Under the pieces are notes generated by a model, which saw only the letters and a program-made list of their open reading frames with translations, did no database searches and had not been told where the DNA came from. The position numbers and the translations under genes were made by a program. From Bacillota bacterium (GTDB lineage: Bacteria; Bacillota; Dehalobacteriia; UBA4068; UBA4997), in contig JAETNY010000006.1 of assembly GCA_021771915.1 (NCBI GenBank), positions 166,391 through 230,390 of the forward strand: DNA of 64,000 nucleotides. The letters are read 5' to 3'. Below are positions 52,846-61,248 of the stretch, one piece after another (positions within the stretch are counted from its first letter, which is position 1; every line of letters begins with the position of its first letter).

Positions 52846-53784
52846 CTATATAATCTCCGCAAAGCTTTCCAAAGTGTTGTTAAAATCACGCTGTTCCGCT
52901 GAATCAGCCAGCACTAAACGCAATATCGGGATACCCTGTTCGTCAAGCGTCTTTTTATAAACTGAAAATAAATAATCATAAGGCTCGCAAAATTTCTGGG
53001 TAACAAAGACTACCCCTCTTATACCTTTCGTTTTGATTTCCTGACAATCCTCATGCAGAATAGCCGCAAAATTATTTTGACTGGGTGAAACCTTATTTTT
53101 CAACATACTCTCGGCTATATTGATATAAATATCACCTGTTTCTGAAACTGCCGGCGCTGAGAACAAACGCTTAGACTCTGTAAGCCTGTCGCCAACCACC
53201 TTCAGACCTGCCAGTTCAACGGATTTAACCAAATCAATATTACCCAAAAACGAACCAATCAAATAAACCCTTTTACCACCATTGCCAGCAGCAATATCCT
53301 CAGCCACTCGCTGCTCTTTCAGCGGTTTTTGCAACAACCGGTGCAGTTGACTTAAATAATCGCTATATGAGATATCTGCCAAATTATCATATAAATCACT
53401 TAAAAGCTGGTTACGCCTGTTCAGCAGTTCTGCGCGCTCCCAAATGTCAGTAATTTTTATACCATAATGTTCTTCAACAGCCTGCTGATATGTCCGAATA
53501 TTGGCGGCCAAAAACTGTACCGCCAATTTATCCTGACGGGCAGGGATATGCAGCTGATACATAAACTTGCCGCAATCAGACAAATAGCTGCTTATTACCC
53601 GGCTGCTGTCACAGCTGCGTGGAAACACTGCGCCGTCATAACGATTATCCTGCAAAACCTGGGAAATATAATCCGCTGCATATCCGCAATAATGGGATAT
53701 TCTCTGCTCTCCCCGATATGAAATAAAGCGCACCGTATCACAGATTTGCTCCGGGATAAAACCAGAAAATGATAATATGTTCAT
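52846..53784 (-). CDS. 2-hydroxyacyl-CoA dehydratase-like protein, small subunit
   Basis: A 312-residue relative of the preceding family member. The N-terminal cysteine motif PRSCDSSR (C58) and a C-terminal VFVTQKFCEPYDYLFSVYKK block match the family; the overall length is below the usual 370-430. Two unequal subunits in tandem are typical of active dehydratases. It follows the ACP gene (66 bp) and starts the enzyme part of the cluster. Confidence 0.8.
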   Translation of the reverse strand: MNILSFSGFIPEQICDTVRFISYRGEQRISHYCGYAADYISQVLQDNRYDGAVFPRSCDSSRVISSYLSDCGKFMYQLHIPARQDKLAVQFLAANIRTYQQAVEEHYGIKITDIWERAELLNRRNQLLSDLYDNLADISYSDYLSQLHRLLQKPLKEQRVAEDIAAGNGGKRVYLIGSFLGNIDLVKSVELAGLKVVGDRLTESKRLFSAPAVSETGDIYINIAESMLKNKVSPSQNNFAAILHEDCQEIKTKGIRGVVFVTQKFCEPYDYLFSVYKKTLDEQGIPILRLVLADSAEQRDFNNTLESFAEII

Positions 53785-53849
53785 AAAGCGACCTCCAACG
53801 GTTTACAAATATATGAACTGCAACCTGTATTATAAAAATAATTATCCGC

Positions 53850-54068
53850 CTATATATCTGCCAATGTAAAAATATCTTTAACGCTTTTAATTTGCAAAGC
53901 CTGCTCCAATGATATGCTCAAACCAAGCTTTTCCTCCAAAGCGCCTATAACCATTATCTGGCCCAGCGAATCCCATTCAGCAATATCCGCCGCCACAGTA
54001 TCCTCTTTAATTGTGCCCGGTTCCAGTTCCAATATTTCTTCAATAAGCAAAATTACCTTTTCTCTCAT
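53850..54068 (-). CDS. Acyl carrier protein
   Basis: A 72-residue four-helix carrier with the phosphopantetheine serine S34 in EWDSLGQIMVI. The tryptophan before DSL is common in carriers that work with FkbH-like loading enzymes rather than fatty acid synthesis. Its ATG overlaps the FkbH stop by 4 bp, so the two are coupled. By analogy the carrier would hold a glyceryl or similar hydroxyacyl group. Confidence 0.92.
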   Translation of the reverse strand: MREKVILLIEEILELEPGTIKEDTVAADIAEWDSLGQIMVIGALEEKLGLSISLEQALQIKSVKDIFTLADI

Positions 54069-55705
54069 AACATTATACCTCCGTTTTCTAATTCATAGTT
54101 TCTCTTAGGTGTGTCTGATAATGAAACCTCATAAATCGCACCCTCAACAGTATTGTTTTCCAGTTTTTTATAGCCCAGTGCGGAATACAAATCTGCAACC
54201 GGCTTGTTCTTTTCTGTGGGAATATATTCGCCCAACAGACGTTCATAACCACGCTTTCTGGCCGCCTGCTCCATATTTTCAATAATTGCGTTTTCTATTC
54301 TTCTGCCCATAACCCGGCAACTCATAGCAAATTCAATTATTCGAGCGTCTTCACCATAATCCAAAATAGAAGCCGACACAATACCATTATCGCCAAAACA
54401 ATCTGTCACCTGATACAAAAATATCTCTTTATTTTTATCCTCTAACATTTTTTCCATTTCATTCAGCGTAAATCTCATTGTAGTAAGATTAAACTGATTG
54501 GTTTTATTAACCAGCTGTACAAGTCTTTCAATATTCTTATCTGCTTCAACTCTTATTAATTTAATCTGTAAATTCTTCAGATAACCCTCAAAACTTAACG
54601 CTGACTGACGCATCTCATCTCTTTTTTGATTTGCCTGGTATTGAGCGGTTTTTTGTCTGTCTTCAACCGTAACATATGGTTTTTCAAAATACTGCTGATA
54701 TATAGCAATCATTGCTTCTGGCAGCTGCTCTGCATTAGCAGGAAAATCCGGCACCACAATCTGCGGCAGCATTTCCCTGACCAACTGACGCTCCGCTGGA
54801 TTATCGTCAAAGAATACCATTGAATCCAGGCCCAGATTTAATTCCTGCGCAATCATCATAATATTCTCATGTTTAGCCGTCCAGTTTAATTTCATTATGG
54901 CAAAATCCTCGGCACGCAAAACCATATGAGCATGATTATTGATTATACTCAAAGCATCTTCTGGATTGTTTTTGGAAACCAGACCCAAAACTATACCTTG
55001 CTCTTTTATTCGCTTAATAACTCGCTGAAGATTTTTATATGCCATTCCTACACCGTCTTCAGAAAGCTGTATCGGTGATTTATCATGCTCACCTGCCAAA
55101 CCGCCCCAAAGGGTATTATCCAAATCCAGCAAAAGAACCTTTTTCGCCGGGCGCCTGAAAAGCTCTATTTTATGCAATATATCCTCTTGCAATGCTTTTT
55201 GCATATTCGTGCTATAAGGAATTTTACCCATATACCAGAACTTGGAGGAATATACCTGAACCTCCCCCATATGCTCAATTATGGTACGCAGTGGAAATAC
55301 CAGAACATTATTAAACTTTTCCCGACAGACCGCTAAACGCTCCTGCCATAGATTTTCCAAATGCGCCTTGTTCTGCTCGTCCTGGCCAACCAGCAACTCC
55401 AATCCATAAAGATATATGTCAGATACATAGTAAGTTATATCTTTATGAATAGACGACTCAAAAGCACCAAACCATCTATCCACTGCCGCTGCGGCCTGTT
55501 CCATCTGCAAATTATGGCCAAGCAACTCCATATACTCTTCTATAACAAAAATCAACTCTGGCTGAAATTTATAAAGACCTGATTGTTCGTCCAGCAATAT
55601 GCCCAACTCATTGCCATAACCTTCTGACTCAAACACTTCTATCTCTTTTCCCAAACCTCTTATTACCGAATTTAAATTTACATTTGATAATACCGCTACT
55701 TTCAT
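54065..55705 (-). CDS. FkbH-like HAD-family acyl-loading enzyme
   Basis: A 546-residue protein with the FkbH layout: an N-terminal part (about 1-185), a HAD phosphatase domain with DLDNTLWGG near residue 195 and DDNPAERQLV, and a C-terminal GNAT-like part (ITKTNQFN-type motif VNKTNQFNLTTMR). In polyketide clusters FkbH takes the glyceryl group of 1,3-bisphosphoglycerate and loads it on an ACP. Glyceryl thioester is a 2-hydroxyacyl group, the type of substrate the neighbouring dehydratase family uses. The ATG at 55705 has AAGGTGG upstream. Confidence 0.88.
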   Translation of the reverse strand: MKVAVLSNVNLNSVIRGLGKEIEVFESEGYGNELGILLDEQSGLYKFQPELIFVIEEYMELLGHNLQMEQAAAAVDRWFGAFESSIHKDITYYVSDIYLYGLELLVGQDEQNKAHLENLWQERLAVCREKFNNVLVFPLRTIIEHMGEVQVYSSKFWYMGKIPYSTNMQKALQEDILHKIELFRRPAKKVLLLDLDNTLWGGLAGEHDKSPIQLSEDGVGMAYKNLQRVIKRIKEQGIVLGLVSKNNPEDALSIINNHAHMVLRAEDFAIMKLNWTAKHENIMMIAQELNLGLDSMVFFDDNPAERQLVREMLPQIVVPDFPANAEQLPEAMIAIYQQYFEKPYVTVEDRQKTAQYQANQKRDEMRQSALSFEGYLKNLQIKLIRVEADKNIERLVQLVNKTNQFNLTTMRFTLNEMEKMLEDKNKEIFLYQVTDCFGDNGIVSASILDYGEDARIIEFAMSCRVMGRRIENAIIENMEQAARKRGYERLLGEYIPTEKNKPVADLYSALGYKKLENNTVEGAIYEVSLSDTPKRNYELENGGIML

Positions 55706-55719
55706 TCTTTTTACCACCT

Positions 55720-56073
55720 TTATGTAAAGTAAACCATCAGTCCAATTAAAATAATAACCATACCCAGAAGTTTCCGTCTGTTAATATGTTCCTTTAATAT
55801 TAAAAAGCTTAAAACTGGTACAAATATTTGTCCAGTTGAATCCAAAGCCGCCGCCAGGGTTATTGGGATAAAGCGTAAAGCAAACACACTGATTAAAGTT
55901 GTTCCCAGCAACAACATATAACCTCCAATGACCAACGGATTAACATATTCTGTAATTTGACTGGCATACTTTTGTTGGGCAGATTTTTTCAACATTATTT
56001 GCGAAACAGACGCAATAAATGTTGCTAATAATATCAAACTAATACCAAGAACATAGTTATAACCATTACTCAT
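55720..56073 (-). CDS. EamA/SMR-type membrane protein, ArnF-like half
   Basis: A 117-residue protein with four membrane segments and the EamA/DMT signature (ALRFIPITLAAALDSTG, then LKEHINRRKLLGM). It pairs with the gene upstream (8-bp overlap). Two unequal short subunits match ArnE/ArnF, which flip undecaprenyl phosphate sugars to the outer leaflet. A GtrB/ArnC-like glycosyltransferase is in the same operon. Confidence 0.78.
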   Translation of the reverse strand: MSNGYNYVLGISLILLATFIASVSQIMLKKSAQQKYASQITEYVNPLVIGGYMLLLGTTLISVFALRFIPITLAAALDSTGQIFVPVLSFLILKEHINRRKLLGMVIILIGLMVYFT

Positions 56074-56398
56074 CAGCTTTCACCACAATATTAACACCAA
56101 GCAAAATAATTGCAGCGCCAACTATCATGTTCAATGTAATTTGCTCCTTAAACAGCAACAATCCCCACAACATTGTTAAAATCAGCACCAATGAGCGATT
56201 GGCATAAGCTGTTGTCAATAAAAATCGTTTTAATATCTGTTGCCATAAAACAGCATATATCACCAGAAATAACAAACCATAACTATAAAACAAACAGAAA
56301 TGCCAGGATAAAAACGCATAACCTGCCGCTACTTTATTCATAATTGAACAAAGCGAATAAATAAAAATTCCAATATAAAGCAAAAGATAATTCTTCAT
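56066..56398 (-). CDS. EamA/SMR-type membrane protein, ArnE-like half
   Basis: A 110-residue, four-segment membrane protein overlapping its partner by 8 bp. The end (LLFKEQITLNMIVGAAIILLG) is the usual DMT signature helix. On its own it could be a small multidrug exporter, but pairing and context favour a flippase subunit. It starts 7 bp after the stop of the full-length ATP-grasp frame. Confidence 0.76.
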   Translation of the reverse strand: MKNYLLLYIGIFIYSLCSIMNKVAAGYAFLSWHFCLFYSYGLLFLVIYAVLWQQILKRFLLTTAYANRSLVLILTMLWGLLLFKEQITLNMIVGAAIILLGVNIVVKADE

Positions 56399-56405
56399 AA
56401 ATAAT

Positions 56406-57552
56406 TTACCATTCTTTTGGCATAAATCGCTCTAATTCTTTGGCAGAACTGGCTTTCAATAAGAAATAACCATGCCTGGTTGAACTATCTAAAATTTCAC
56501 CACTTACATCTTCATCAACATGTTCATTAACTAAATATTCATTATGATTGGTTTTAAGCAATAAGAGTTTGGCCAAATCTTCTTCCGTAAAAATGAAGTT
56601 AACAGCCGCCCCCCCCCCCCCCGGAAATTTTAGCGTTCAAATCAGGGGGTTGTCCTAAAGCAACATGTATCACTGCTTTAACAAAATCAATACCACTCGA
56701 CATTTCAACTAAATTACTGCCAATAAAATCGCCGCCCATTCTGGCTCCAATCTCAATTATCATAATTTGGCCGTCAACAGTAATTTTCAATTCTGTATGC
56801 GAGGCACCATTTTTTATCTGCAAACTGTCCAAGGCATGAAATGTAATCCTTTTCACCTGCTCTAAAACATCAGAAGCAACATTAGCCGGCTGCAAATGCC
56901 CGGTTTCAATAAAGTGAGGCGCGCCAGTTGTATACTTTCTGGTTAAAGCCAGAAATGTATGCTCACCTTGCCAGGAAATACATTCTACGCTATATTCAAC
57001 TCCATCAACAAACTCTTCAACTAAAGCCTGTTTAGCAAAACTTTGCTCACTGGCATATTCAATAGCACTCGCTAAACCCTGATTGTTCTCCAGCCTGGTA
57101 ATACCCCTGCTGCCAGACCTATCCACCGGTTTAACAATAATTGGATAGCTTAAATCTTTCTCTTGCAAATCATTCATTGACTGAACAAGATAACTTTTTG
57201 GAGCAGGATTATTATTGGCATAAAAACATTCTCGCATAGCATGTTTATTAGTTGATACATATGTTGATTGAAGCGAATTACCAACCAGACCCAATTTATT
57301 CGCAACATAGTTAACTGTTATTACTGCCAAATCTGAAGCAATAGTACAAATACCGTCAATCCCAATTTCACGACACTTGACCAATATTTCATCTTTTTCA
57401 GTTATGCTGATTGGATAAAAATAATCTGCCGATTTTTCACCAACATCATTTGCCGCCCAAGCAAAAACGTGCGTTTCCAACCCCATGCTTTTAGCCTTTT
57501 GGATTAACGGCTCCTGTAAACATGAGGCGCCTATTATTGCTAGTTTCTTCAT
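56406..57552 (-). CDS. ATP-grasp ligase split by a 14-G tract (phase-variable or frameshifted)
   Basis: A carboxylate-amine ligase of the ATP-grasp fold. The N-terminal domain, the ATP clamp IIVKPVDRSGSRGITRL, and MIIEIGARMGGDFIGSNLVE metal/ATP motifs are visible. At codon 306 or so the frame enters a run of 14 G (56609-56622 as C on the plus strand) and, as read here, stops at 56599 after 317 residues. With 13 or 16 G it would read on in another frame (AAVNFIFTEEDLAKLL, then YLVNEHVDEDVSGEIL) to a stop at 56406, giving about 381 residues. That downstream frame is clean and family-like, so the present state is off. Sequencing error in the tract is the other option. It probably adds an amino acid or acid to the sugar. 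Confidence 0.8.
56609..56622. repeat. Homopolymer tract of 14 C (G on the coding strand)
   Basis: A run of 14 identical bases inside a coding gene of moderate GC content. Such runs slip during replication and switch genes on and off. The frame is restored at 13 or 16 bases. Confidence 0.9.
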
Positions 57553-57561
57553 TCCATACTC

Positions 57562-58305
57562 CTATTTATTATGTTTTACAAATACATAGTTAAATTCTTT
57601 TACAACCGCACCAAAGATTGTATGTAACTTAAATATTTCTAGATTACTGCCAGATACCTGCGTTATACACTTATCTATTTTATTATTAACACCAAACATA
57701 TAAGAAGCATAAATAGCCGGCAAACCCATTCCCGTGCCTAAATAATTTATATATACACCAGCCAGTACCAGATTGTAAATTTTAGGTGATATTTTCTGAT
57801 TTAAAAAAAAGCCAATCGGTTTATCATCAAAAACATACTTATATGGAATATTGCCTTTACTCATCAAATCCTCAACCCAAAAGTTATATCTTCTGGCCGC
57901 CTGTTCATGAGTAAACTCAGAATCAATATATATCCTATCTGTATGAAACATATTTTTATCAATTTCAGCTTTCATTTGCTGAATATCAACCTCATTCATT
58001 TGCACACAGGAACAATGCTCACATAGTTTTTGCACACCATGGGGCAATTTTGGTAATTGATAATTTAATTTTTTATAATTATACTCAAGCTTTATTGCTA
58101 CCTCAATAAAAGAATATCCCTTAGTTTGAAATAACTGCATCAAATCATAGCGAGATGAAGGAATTTTAGCAACCATATATTGTCGTTTTTCCAACCCGTT
58201 GAGATTAGCCGATACTACGTTAACATCATCTAAAAATTCCATCTCCAGTTCGTAACAGGTTACACCAAGATTTCTTTTTTCCCAAAAAGCATCTATAATT
58301 TTCAT
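57562..58305 (-). CDS. GNAT-family sugar N-acyltransferase, WecD-like
   Basis: A 247-residue protein with an N-terminal helical/beta region and a C-terminal GNAT fold (VLAGVYINYLGTGMGLPAIYAS, with the acyl-CoA loop around GTGMG). The layout resembles WecD, which acetylates dTDP-4-amino-4,6-dideoxygalactose, the product of WecE. wecE is in the same operon. The acyl donor could be acetyl-CoA or the acyl-ACP of this cluster. Confidence 0.68.
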   Translation of the reverse strand: MKIIDAFWEKRNLGVTCYELEMEFLDDVNVVSANLNGLEKRQYMVAKIPSSRYDLMQLFQTKGYSFIEVAIKLEYNYKKLNYQLPKLPHGVQKLCEHCSCVQMNEVDIQQMKAEIDKNMFHTDRIYIDSEFTHEQAARRYNFWVEDLMSKGNIPYKYVFDDKPIGFFLNQKISPKIYNLVLAGVYINYLGTGMGLPAIYASYMFGVNNKIDKCITQVSGSNLEIFKLHTIFGAVVKEFNYVFVKHNK

Positions 58306-58336
58306 AATCTAAAATCTCCTAATTATTACAGATAGA

Positions 58337-59272
58337 TTATTCATCAATATTAATCTTGTTTCTTATAACATACTGCGGTGAATTATTTATGGATATGTAT
58401 ATACGTCCCACATATTCGCCTATCAACCCCAGACACATCATAATGACACCACCAGTAAACAGCTGCACAGCCATTAAAGAACTATATCCAGCCGGAACTT
58501 CCGGATATATCAGCTTACGGCAAACAAAATATATTGCCAAAACAAAACCACCCAAAGACGTCAGAAAACCAATCACCGCTGCCAAACGTAGTGGTTTAAC
58601 AGAAAAAGCCGTAAAACCATTTAACCAGAGAGATAAAGATTTACGAAAAGTATAATTGCCAGTGCCTGCAACACGCTCACGTTCTTCCATTTCTACATTA
58701 ACAATGCGCGAGGTAGCCCGAAGCAACAAACCATTTAAATATGGATAAGGATTTTTATAACGTAAAATTTCATCAATAACCAAACGACGCACTACACTAA
58801 AATTGGATATTTGCAACTCCCGGGGCTGCTTAATTAGCCAACGTGCCATAAGTTCATTAACGCAACTACCAAAATTCTTAAATGCCGACTGTTTTTTTTC
58901 AGGATAACGTGCCAACGCCACATCATTATCATCTGCCAACGCACATAATAATAAATCTAATTTATCCACCGGACATTGTCCATCATCATCTAGATTTACA
59001 ACAACATCTCCTGTTACATATTTATAACCTGCCATAACCGCAGCATGCTTACCACAGTTCATAGCCAATTCAATTACTTTTAATTTTGGCATTGTTTTAG
59101 CCATATTAAGCAACACATTGTAAACACCATCAGGCGAACAATCATTAATAGCTATAATTTCATAATCATAATCTGGATAATTACGCAACCACTGCACAAT
59201 TTCATCAATAACAAAAGTTATTGTCTGCTCTGAACCATAACAGGGAATTACAAAACTCAATTTCCGAAACAT
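58337..59272 (-). CDS. Family 2 glycosyltransferase, GtrB/ArnC-like
   Basis: A 311-residue enzyme that likely moves a sugar from its nucleotide to undecaprenyl phosphate on the inner membrane face. The GT2 motifs are SFVIPCYGSE at the start, INDCSPDG, and the metal site NLDDDGQCPVDK. Two membrane segments at about 233-255 and 270-290 and a C-terminal end of the GtrB/DPM type follow. The ArnE/ArnF-like pair nearby would flip the lipid-sugar. Confidence 0.88.
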   Translation of the reverse strand: MFRKLSFVIPCYGSEQTITFVIDEIVQWLRNYPDYDYEIIAINDCSPDGVYNVLLNMAKTMPKLKVIELAMNCGKHAAVMAGYKYVTGDVVVNLDDDGQCPVDKLDLLLCALADDNDVALARYPEKKQSAFKNFGSCVNELMARWLIKQPRELQISNFSVVRRLVIDEILRYKNPYPYLNGLLLRATSRIVNVEMEERERVAGTGNYTFRKSLSLWLNGFTAFSVKPLRLAAVIGFLTSLGGFVLAIYFVCRKLIYPEVPAGYSSLMAVQLFTGGVIMMCLGLIGEYVGRIYISINNSPQYVIRNKINIDE

Positions 59273-59302
59273 TGCTAATCCTTTCCTGAAAATATTGTAA
59301 AA

Positions 59303-59881
59303 CTATTTTGAATATGGGTATTTTTCTTTCCATTCGTTTAGAAGATTTTTAAACGAATTTACTTGAGCATAATATTTTTCCGGCCATAATTCCAACTTTA
59401 CCCCAACAGCATTATCACCACAACTGTTCTCTATAACTGTTTCTTGAACAATTTCATAACCAAATCGTTTATTATAATTAATTATTGGTTTATTTTCCTT
59501 ATATACATAAACAATTAACTTGACAAATTTTTTCACTTCAAATAAAAAATCCATCAATAATATACTGGTTTCTATGTTTTCCAAAGAGTTTCCATAAGAA
59601 ATAAAGCGACCAACCTCACAGGTATTTACATCATAATCTATATTAAAAAAACTGATTGTTCCTAATGATTCACCAGATTTATTTTCAATAACCAACAAAC
59701 AACCATCATCTGATAAACTATATTTTTTCAGCCATTCACGCTGACCAGCTAGCGTATTATTAAGTCTAGATATAAACCTGGTCTTTTCCGGGTCATTACG
59801 TATAGACAAGGTAAACTCTGCATCTTTTTCCTCCGCACAACGTAAACGCACCCAATGCCCTTCTATTGGTTCAATATACAT
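59303..59881 (-). CDS. RimJ/RimL-type GNAT acyltransferase
   Basis: A 192-residue GNAT protein (start VRLRCAEEKDAEFTLSIRND, then RFISRLNNTLAGQREWLKKY) similar to PseH/RimJ-type transferases that acylate amino sugars or proteins. In an operon with wecE and an ATP-grasp ligase, an amino sugar is the likely target. The donor is unknown. Coding AT content is higher here (59-60 kb) than in the housekeeping part, as is usual for surface loci. Confidence 0.75.
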   Translation of the reverse strand: MYIEPIEGHWVRLRCAEEKDAEFTLSIRNDPEKTRFISRLNNTLAGQREWLKKYSLSDDGCLLVIENKSGESLGTISFFNIDYDVNTCEVGRFISYGNSLENIETSILLMDFLFEVKKFVKLIVYVYKENKPIINYNKRFGYEIVQETVIENSCGDNAVGVKLELWPEKYYAQVNSFKNLLNEWKEKYPYSK

Positions 59882-59906
59882 TATTTCTTACCTCATAAAT
59901 AAACTT

Positions 59907-60122
59907 TTAATTTAACTCTCTTGGTTTTATCACCCTTGACGGACAACCATCAACAACTGCATAAGCAGGCACATCTTTGGTAACCACCAAACCAGCGGCC
60001 ACAACCGCTCCCTCGCCAATCGTTACTACCAGCAAAATAATACTCATAGCACTAATTCAAACATAATCGCCAACCATAATGCTTGCTGCCATAACAGGCA
60101 GGTTTAACTTAGCATTCATCAT
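59907..60122 (-). pseudogene. Remnant of a hexapeptide-repeat acetyltransferase
   Basis: One frame reads MMNAKLNLPV..SIMVGDYV, a TGA at 60057-60059, then [28 protein letters not shown] and [15 protein letters not shown]. This is the left-handed beta-helix end of a maltose O-acetyltransferase-like enzyme; the TGA stands where the family has Trp (TGG). Most of the N terminus is also missing. It lies between wecE and the GNAT gene. Confidence 0.75.
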
Positions 60123-60123
60123 T

Positions 60124-61248
60124 TTACAAAATCGCTCCAATCATTTGCACTACCTTTTCCGCCTGTTCAGGCAACATATCAGCATACAGCGGCAATCTTA
60201 AAACCCGTCCGCCATATTCCTCTGTAACAGGGCAATCTTCTGGCCTGCACCCCAACTTTAAACCCATAGGCGCCGAATGTAATGGAACATAACAGATATA
60301 AGCCATAACATCTAGCTTCTTCAATTCATTTACCAACCTGGTACGCACATAATCATCAGGCAAAACAATGTTATACATATGCCCATTATGCTGCGCATAA
60401 TCAGGTATAATCGCTCGGCGCAGTTTACCGGCTTTCTCCAAAGGCTTTAACGCCTCATGATATGTATTCCAAACAGCCAATCGCTTTTGCATAATCTCGT
60501 CCCAACGCTCTAACTGCGCACTCAATATGGCAGCCAACAAATCCGATGGCAAAAAAGAGGAACCAATATCATGCCAGGTATATTTATCTGTCCATCCTTT
60601 CAAAACCTGACGACGGTTAGTGCCTTTCTCCCGAATAATTTCTGCTCGCTCCAAATATTTAGCTTCATTCAGCACGATAGCGCCGCCCTCGCCCATCACG
60701 TAATTCTTGGTTTCATGGAAAGAATAGCAGCCAAACTCAGCCAGAGTTCCGGCATTTTTCCCCTTATACGTAGAACCAACCGACTGGGCCGCATCTTCAA
60801 TTACAAATAAACCATGTTTATTAGCAATCTCATTGATTATATCCATATCACAGGACACACCGGCATAATCAACGCAGTAAATTGCTCTGGTTCTTGGTGA
60901 AATCAACCCATCAATCAGCTTTTCGTCTATATTAAAGGTATCTGGTCTAATATCGCAAAACACCGGTTTGGCGCCTCGTAGTAAAAAAGCATTAACCGTA
61001 GACGAAAAAGTGAATGACGGCACAATAACCTCATCGCCCGGCTGCAAATCAATCAGCAATGAAGCCATTTCTAAGGCCGTGGTACCGCTGGTTGTCAGCA
61101 ACACATTCTCTAAGCCCAAACGCTTTCGTAGCTGCTCATAAACTCTCATTGTGTATTTGCCGTCCCCGGAAAGCTTGCTGTTCTGCAAGGCATCCAGTAA
61201 ATAAACTTTTTCTAATTCTGAAATGCTGGCTTTATTAAATGGAATCAT
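60124..61248 (-). CDS. wecE: dTDP-4-amino-4,6-dideoxygalactose transaminase
   Basis: A PLP enzyme of the DegT/DnrJ family very close to WecE: start MIPFNKA, ALEMASLLIDLQPGDEV, RGAKPVFCDIRPDTFNIDE, the PLP lysine K181 in SFHETKN, REKGTNRRQ and WHDIGSSFLPSDL. WecE aminates C4 of dTDP-4-keto-6-deoxy sugars with glutamate. In this operon the substrate is probably the 2-deoxy keto sugar made by the dehydratase/reductase pair upstream. It overlaps the Gfo/Idh gene by 4 bp. Confidence 0.92.
   Translation of the reverse strand: MIPFNKASISELEKVYLLDALQNSKLSGDGKYTMRVYEQLRKRLGLENVLLTTSGTTALEMASLLIDLQPGDEVIVPSFTFSSTVNAFLLRGAKPVFCDIRPDTFNIDEKLIDGLISPRTRAIYCVDYAGVSCDMDIINEIANKHGLFVIEDAAQSVGSTYKGKNAGTLAEFGCYSFHETKNYVMGEGGAIVLNEAKYLERAEIIREKGTNRRQVLKGWTDKYTWHDIGSSFLPSDLLAAILSAQLERWDEIMQKRLAVWNTYHEALKPLEKAGKLRRAIIPDYAQHNGHMYNIVLPDDYVRTRLVNELKKLDVMAYICYVPLHSAPMGLKLGCRPEDCPVTEEYGGRVLRLPLYADMLPEQAEKVVQMIGAIL

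Noticed and set aside
48188..53784. A sulfur-oxidising (sHdr/lipoate-binding protein) cluster
   Set aside because: No heterodisulfide reductase-like genes are present; the Cys-rich proteins belong to the hydroxyacyl-CoA dehydratase family.
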